DNA of 8,843 nt from Aquificaceae bacterium. Its GTDB lineage: Bacteria; Aquificota; Aquificia; Aquificales; Aquificaceae. The DNA lies in contig JALSTO010000250.1 of assembly GCA_026983685.1 (NCBI GenBank), positions 1-8,843 on the forward strand. The letters are read 5' to 3'. Of this stretch, positions 5,744 to 8,843 are shown in pieces (position 1 is the stretch's first letter; each line of letters starts with the position of its first letter). The notes under the pieces are model-generated. The model saw only the letters and a list, made by a program, of their open reading frames with translations. It had not been told where the DNA came from and searched no databases. A program made the position numbers and the translations under genes.

Positions 5744-7336
5744 TCACAGGACCACCTGTTTGACGAAGAGTATCTCCGGTATGCTCTTGAGGTCCTCAAT
5801 CACGTGTTCGGGAACCTGATCATCAAGGTTGAGTATCCCCAAGGCTATGCCTCCCTTCCTTTCCCTCCCAAGCCTGAAGCCGGCTATGTTTACACTGGCA
5901 CTCCCGAGCACAGAACCTATCTTTCCTATAACACCGGGAACATCCTTGTTCTCAAAGACAAGCAGTATCCCCTCCGGTTCTATATCAACCCTGTACTTAT
6001 CTATCTGGACTATCCTCAGGAGCTGTCCTTCAAGCACTGTTCCTGCAACTACCTTCTCAGTTCCGTCCGCTCTCACCACGACCTTTATGTAGTGCTTGAA
6101 GTCCGCCGCTTCTTCTGAGGAGAGCTCCTCAACCTTTATACCTCTGTCCTTAGCCACGTAGGTGGCGTTTATTATGTTAACGGGGAAGTCCACGACCTCC
6201 TCAAGTATTCCCTTAAGAACAGCCGCTGATATTGGATGGAAGTGGTCGGATATGTCTCCCCTTACCTCTATGTGAACCTCCCTTATCCCCTCTTCAGCCC
6301 ACTGGACCATGAACTTTCCCATCTTCTCCGCAAGGTCAAGGTGGGGCTTTATGAGTGTGAGGACGGAAAGGTCTGGGAATGGAGCGTTAACAACGTATTC
6401 GGGAGATTTCCCCTTGAGGGCTTTTATTACCTGCTGAGCCACTATCACAGCCACGTTTTCCTGGGACTCGTGGGTGTTTGCTCCTATGTGGGGTGAGAGA
6501 GAGACGTTTTCAAACTTCCTGAGCCTGTCCACGAACTCCGGATGTGGGGGCTCTTTGGAAAAGACATCTAAGGCGACACCCTTCACCTTACCCCTCTCTA
6601 AGTTCTTCAGTAGAGCCTCTTCGTTAACTATACCTCCCCTCGCGCAGTTCACAAGGTAAATCCCTTCCTTCATAAGCTCAAACTCCTTCTCCCCTATCAT
6701 GTTCCTCGTTTCATGGGTGAGCGGAGCGTGGATGGTGAGTATATCTATATCTCTGAGCATATCGTGGAGGTCATCCACGAGCTTTACACCAAGTTTGTCC
6801 GCCTTTTCCCGGGGTATGTAGGGATCGTAAGCCATAACGCTCATACCGAAGGCTTTAGCCCTTATAGCCACCTGAGAACCTATGTTTCCCAGACCTATTA
6901 TGCCGAGAGTTTTGCCATAGAGCTCCGTTCCCATAAACTTCTTCCTGTCCCATCTGTGTTGGAGGAGAGACTCGTGGGCTCTGTGCCCGTTCCTGACTAT
7001 TGTGAGCATGTGCATAAGGGTGAGCTCCGTAGCTCCTATGGTGTTGGCACCGGGGGTGTTCACAACGAGTATTCCCCTTCTGGTCGCTTCCTCTATATCA
7101 ACGTTATCAACCCCAACACCCGCTCTTCCAACAACCTTGAGCCTCTCAGCCCTGTCTAAAAGCTCCTTGGTGACTGGCGTTCTGCTCCTCGTGATTATGC
7201 AGTCAAAGTCTCCGACTATCTCAAGGAGCTCCTCGTAGGATATATCGGGCTCGTTGTAAACCTCAACATCTGACTCTCTTTGGAGAAGCTCAATTCCCTT
7301 TGGAGATATCGGGTCGGTTATAAGTACCTTGTACAA
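5744..7336 (-). CDS. serA: D-3-phosphoglycerate dehydrogenase SerA
   Basis: NAD-dependent enzyme for the first step of serine synthesis, 3-phosphoglycerate to 3-phosphohydroxypyruvate, in the cytoplasm. The 530 residues match the long type-I form. An N-terminal substrate-binding half holds RAGVGVDNVD (71-80). The Rossmann motif GIIGLGNIGSQVA spans 145-157. The catalytic residues are R233 (NCARGG), E262 (KEPP) and H283 (SPHIGANTHESQ). The ASB intervening domain covers about 325-450. A C-terminal ACT domain (about 458-530; VFENKDVPGVIGKIG, SVNIAGFRLGR) is the usual site of serine feedback inhibition. The start is TTG, not ATG: the codon at 7334-7336 is caa on the plus strand, and a GGAGG ribosome site lies 8 nt before it. 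The residues after it (YKVLITDPIS) fit the family's N-terminus exactly. It is probably the first gene of the long operon that runs to nadB. Confidence 0.97.
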   Translation of the reverse strand: MYKVLITDPISPKGIELLQRESDVEVYNEPDISYEELLEIVGDFDCIITRSRTPVTKELLDRAERLKVVGRAGVGVDNVDIEEATRRGILVVNTPGANTIGATELTLMHMLTIVRNGHRAHESLLQHRWDRKKFMGTELYGKTLGIIGLGNIGSQVAIRAKAFGMSVMAYDPYIPREKADKLGVKLVDDLHDMLRDIDILTIHAPLTHETRNMIGEKEFELMKEGIYLVNCARGGIVNEEALLKNLERGKVKGVALDVFSKEPPHPEFVDRLRKFENVSLSPHIGANTHESQENVAVIVAQQVIKALKGKSPEYVVNAPFPDLSVLTLIKPHLDLAEKMGKFMVQWAEEGIREVHIEVRGDISDHFHPISAAVLKGILEEVVDFPVNIINATYVAKDRGIKVEELSSEEAADFKHYIKVVVRADGTEKVVAGTVLEGQLLRIVQIDKYRVDIEPEGILLVFENKDVPGVIGKIGSVLGSASVNIAGFRLGRERKGGIALGILNLDDQVPEHVIEDLKSIPEILFVKQVVL

Positions 7337-7344
7337 TTCCTATT

Positions 7345-7349
7345 CCTCC
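7345..7349 (-). promoter_or_regulatory. Shine-Dalgarno fixing the TTG start of serA
   Basis: GGAGG on the minus strand, 8 nt before the TTG at 7334-7336. No ATG or GTG close by would give a normal SerA N-terminus, so this site decides the start. Confidence 0.8.
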
Positions 7350-7368
7350 AGAAGGTAGTAGGAGAAAT

Positions 7369-7374
7369 ATTATA
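7369..7374 (-). promoter_or_regulatory. Candidate -10 element for serA
   Basis: A perfect TATAAT lies just after the copA stop codon in the only gap between copA and serA (40 bp). No good -35 hexamer is found 16-18 bp upstream, which falls inside the end of copA, and there is no TGn extension. A leader of about 25 nt with the GGAGG site would follow. It may allow serA to be expressed apart from copA, but the missing -35 keeps this weak. Confidence 0.3.
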
Positions 7375-7376
7375 GC

Positions 7377-8843
7377 CTATCGGTGTTTAGAACATGAGCG
7401 CATCAGCACCGTGTTGGCAACAACGCTTACCGAGGATAGAGCCATCAGGAGACCCGCTATCTCGGGCTTGAGATAGAGACCGAACTTGAAGAAGAGTCCT
7501 CCAGCGAGGGGGATGCCTACTACGTTGTAAATGAAAGCCCAGAGAAGATTCTGCTTTATCTTTCTGTTCACAGTAAGACCGAGCCTGAAGGCTTCCGGCA
7601 GACTACCTATACCTGAGAGGAGAACTATATCTCCCGTCTGCTTCGTTATGTCAGCTCCACCTACAACAGCGAAGGAGAGGTCCGCCTGAGCGAGGGCAGG
7701 AGCGTCGTTGAGCCCATCTCCGACCATTGCCACCTTCAGACCTCTGTCCTGAAGGGACTTTATGAATTCCTTCTTCTCCTCGGGCTTAACCTCTGCAACG
7801 AAATCGTCAAAGCCAAGCTCCTCAGCAACAAGCCTCGTACTGCTCGCTCTGTCACCCGAAAGCAGGAGGGTCTTTATCCCCATCTTCTTCATCTCGCTAA
7901 CAACATACCTTGCCTCCTGCCTTAGAGTGTCTTTCAGGTAGAAAAGGGCAAGCACCTCTTCTCCTTTCTTCAGGGCTACAGTCTTCCAGGAGTCCTCTTC
8001 CTGCATATCGTAGCCCCCTATGAAGTATTCACCGCACCTGATACCTTTTCCGATTAGCTCCTTACATCCCACGAGCTCAACTTCCCTCGCTCCCTGTTTG
8101 AGGGCATACTCCCTTATAGCCTTAGCTACTGGGTGATTGGATCGGGACTCCATGGTGAGGGCTATATCAAGGGCTTCGGGAGATCTGAGGTCACACCTAA
8201 CGACCCCGAATTTTCCCTCTGTTAAAGTCCCCGTTTTGTCAAAGACGAGAACATCTATCTTGGACAGAAGCTCAAGGGAGGAAGGCTTCTTTATAAGTAT
8301 TCCCCTTGAGAGAGCTCTGGATATGCCCACCACGATGGCGAGGGGAGTGGCTATTCCCAAGGCGCAGGGACAGGAGACCACGAGGACCGCGAGGGAAAAC
8401 TGAACAGCCTGTTCAAGGCTACCCCCCAGCTTTATCCACAGGAAGAAGGTCAGGACACTTATAAGAAGAACCACCTGGACAAAGTAATGGGAGACTCTGT
8501 CAGCGAGTCTCTGGACTTTGGGCTTCTCCAGAAGGGCGGTGTCAACCATCCTTACTATCTTGGATAGATAGGAGCCTTCGTAGCTCGCCTCCACCTTTAT
8601 CTCTATATAGCCTTCCTCAACAACCGAACCGCTCAGCACCTTGTCCCCCTCCCGCTTCGGGATCGGCTCGGGCTCTCCCGTCAGGATGGCTTCGGATACG
8701 TACGCATGCCCCCTTATAACCCTTCCATCAAGGGGAACGATGTCCCCGCCTCTACACACGACCACCTCACCCTTAAAGACCTCCCTCACGTTCTTTTTTA
8801 CCTCCCTGCCATTCTCAAGGACGGTAACCTCGCTGTTCTGGGA
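7377..8843 (-). CDS. copA: Cu+-exporting P1B-type ATPase, N-terminus cut by window edge
   Basis: Membrane pump that uses ATP to move monovalent copper out of the cytoplasm. The frame is open to the window edge, giving 488 visible residues of the usual 700-850. The missing part should hold any metal-binding domains, the first four membrane helices and the start of the A-domain. Visible in order (numbered from the window edge): actuator TGE (55-57), two membrane helices (about 120-139 and 148-177) with the metal-transport CPC motif (158-160), the phosphorylated D202 in DKTGTLTEG, the P1B signature HP (237-238), the hinge GDGLNDAPAL (375-384), and two final helices. These last carry YNVVGIP (439-445) and MALSS (467-471), the YNx4P and MxxSS signatures of the Cu+ subgroup P1B-1, which argues against Zn/Cd or Co pumps. 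A GTG at 8789 is internal, not the start, because the homologous sequence continues upstream of it. Confidence 0.93.
   Translation of the reverse strand, partial: SQNSEVTVLENGREVKKNVREVFKGEVVVCRGGDIVPLDGRVIRGHAYVSEAILTGEPEPIPKREGDKVLSGSVVEEGYIEIKVEASYEGSYLSKIVRMVDTALLEKPKVQRLADRVSHYFVQVVLLISVLTFFLWIKLGGSLEQAVQFSLAVLVVSCPCALGIATPLAIVVGISRALSRGILIKKPSSLELLSKIDVLVFDKTGTLTEGKFGVVRCDLRSPEALDIALTMESRSNHPVAKAIREYALKQGAREVELVGCKELIGKGIRCGEYFIGGYDMQEEDSWKTVALKKGEEVLALFYLKDTLRQEARYVVSEMKKMGIKTLLLSGDRASSTRLVAEELGFDDFVAEVKPEEKKEFIKSLQDRGLKVAMVGDGLNDAPALAQADLSFAVVGGADITKQTGDIVLLSGIGSLPEAFRLGLTVNRKIKQNLLWAFIYNVVGIPLAGGLFFKFGLYLKPEIAGLLMALSSVSVVANTVLMRSCSKHR

Larger units (their letters stand above)
614..7336 (-). 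other. Inferred serA-holB-ricT-rlmN-like-yvcK-nadB transcription unit
   Basis: Six genes in one direction have junctions of +15, +5, -23, -4 and -23 bp, with no room for terminators between them. Two starts (ricT, yvcK) have strong ribosome sites at the previous gene's stop. Others (holB, nadB) have weak sites that would depend on the preceding translation. The unit may also include copA, from which it is separated by 40 bp. It ends at the hairpin over the nadB stop. This is read from spacing only; no transcript data are available. Confidence 0.65.

Noticed and set aside
5534..6118. Open frame of 194 codons on the plus strand across the holB-serA junction
   Set aside because: Antisense to the Walker A and zinc motifs of HolB and to the ACT domain of SerA. 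The translated residues show no family signature.
8787..8789. GTG as the start of the copper ATPase
   Set aside because: The frame stays open to the window edge and the 18 codons before it (containing EVTVLENGREVKKN) fit the A-domain of P1B ATPases, so this GTG is an internal valine.

Overview
The window reads as a compact piece of a bacterial chromosome. All eight genes lie on the minus strand, and at least six of them (serA to nadB) look like one polycistronic unit. Tight packing, heavy AGG/AGA and ATA codon use, Lys/Glu/Arg-rich proteins and the gene families present suggest a thermophile of the Aquificota type (Hydrogenobacter/Thermocrinis/Aquifex relatives). This is inferred from style and not proven. 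I see no RNA gene, insertion sequence, CRISPR array or prophage.

Layout in the direction of transcription (high to low coordinates): a Cu+-type P1B ATPase (copA-like) whose N-terminus is cut by the window edge (8843-7377); serA, phosphoglycerate dehydrogenase, with a TTG start (7336-5744); holB, the clamp-loader delta' subunit (5728-4781); a RicT/YaaT-type PSP1 protein (4775-3897); a short RlmN/Cfr-like radical-SAM protein (3919-3095); a YvcK/CofD-family protein (3098-2118); nadB, L-aspartate oxidase (2140-614). After a 71-bp gap with its own promoter comes an AhpC-type peroxiredoxin (542-1), whose C-terminus is cut by the window edge.

From serA to nadB the gaps are 15 and 5 bp, followed by overlaps of 23, 4 and 23 bp, so translational coupling is likely. 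The genes do not form one pathway. They cover serine synthesis, replication, an Fe-S RNA-maturation factor, RNA methylation, cell-wall/carbon metabolism and NAD synthesis. The holB-ricT pair matches the holB-yaaT order known from Bacillus. The peroxiredoxin is set apart by a sigma70-like promoter whose -10 element lies inside a near-perfect Fur/PerR-type palindrome, so iron or peroxide control is likely.

No clearly new multi-gene system is visible. The points most worth follow-up are the RlmN/Cfr-like protein, which keeps all five catalytic cysteines but lacks the usual N-terminal domain; the Fur/PerR box on the peroxiredoxin promoter; the extra C-terminal cysteine cluster on RicT; and an insertion of about 28 residues in HolB behind its zinc-binding cysteines.
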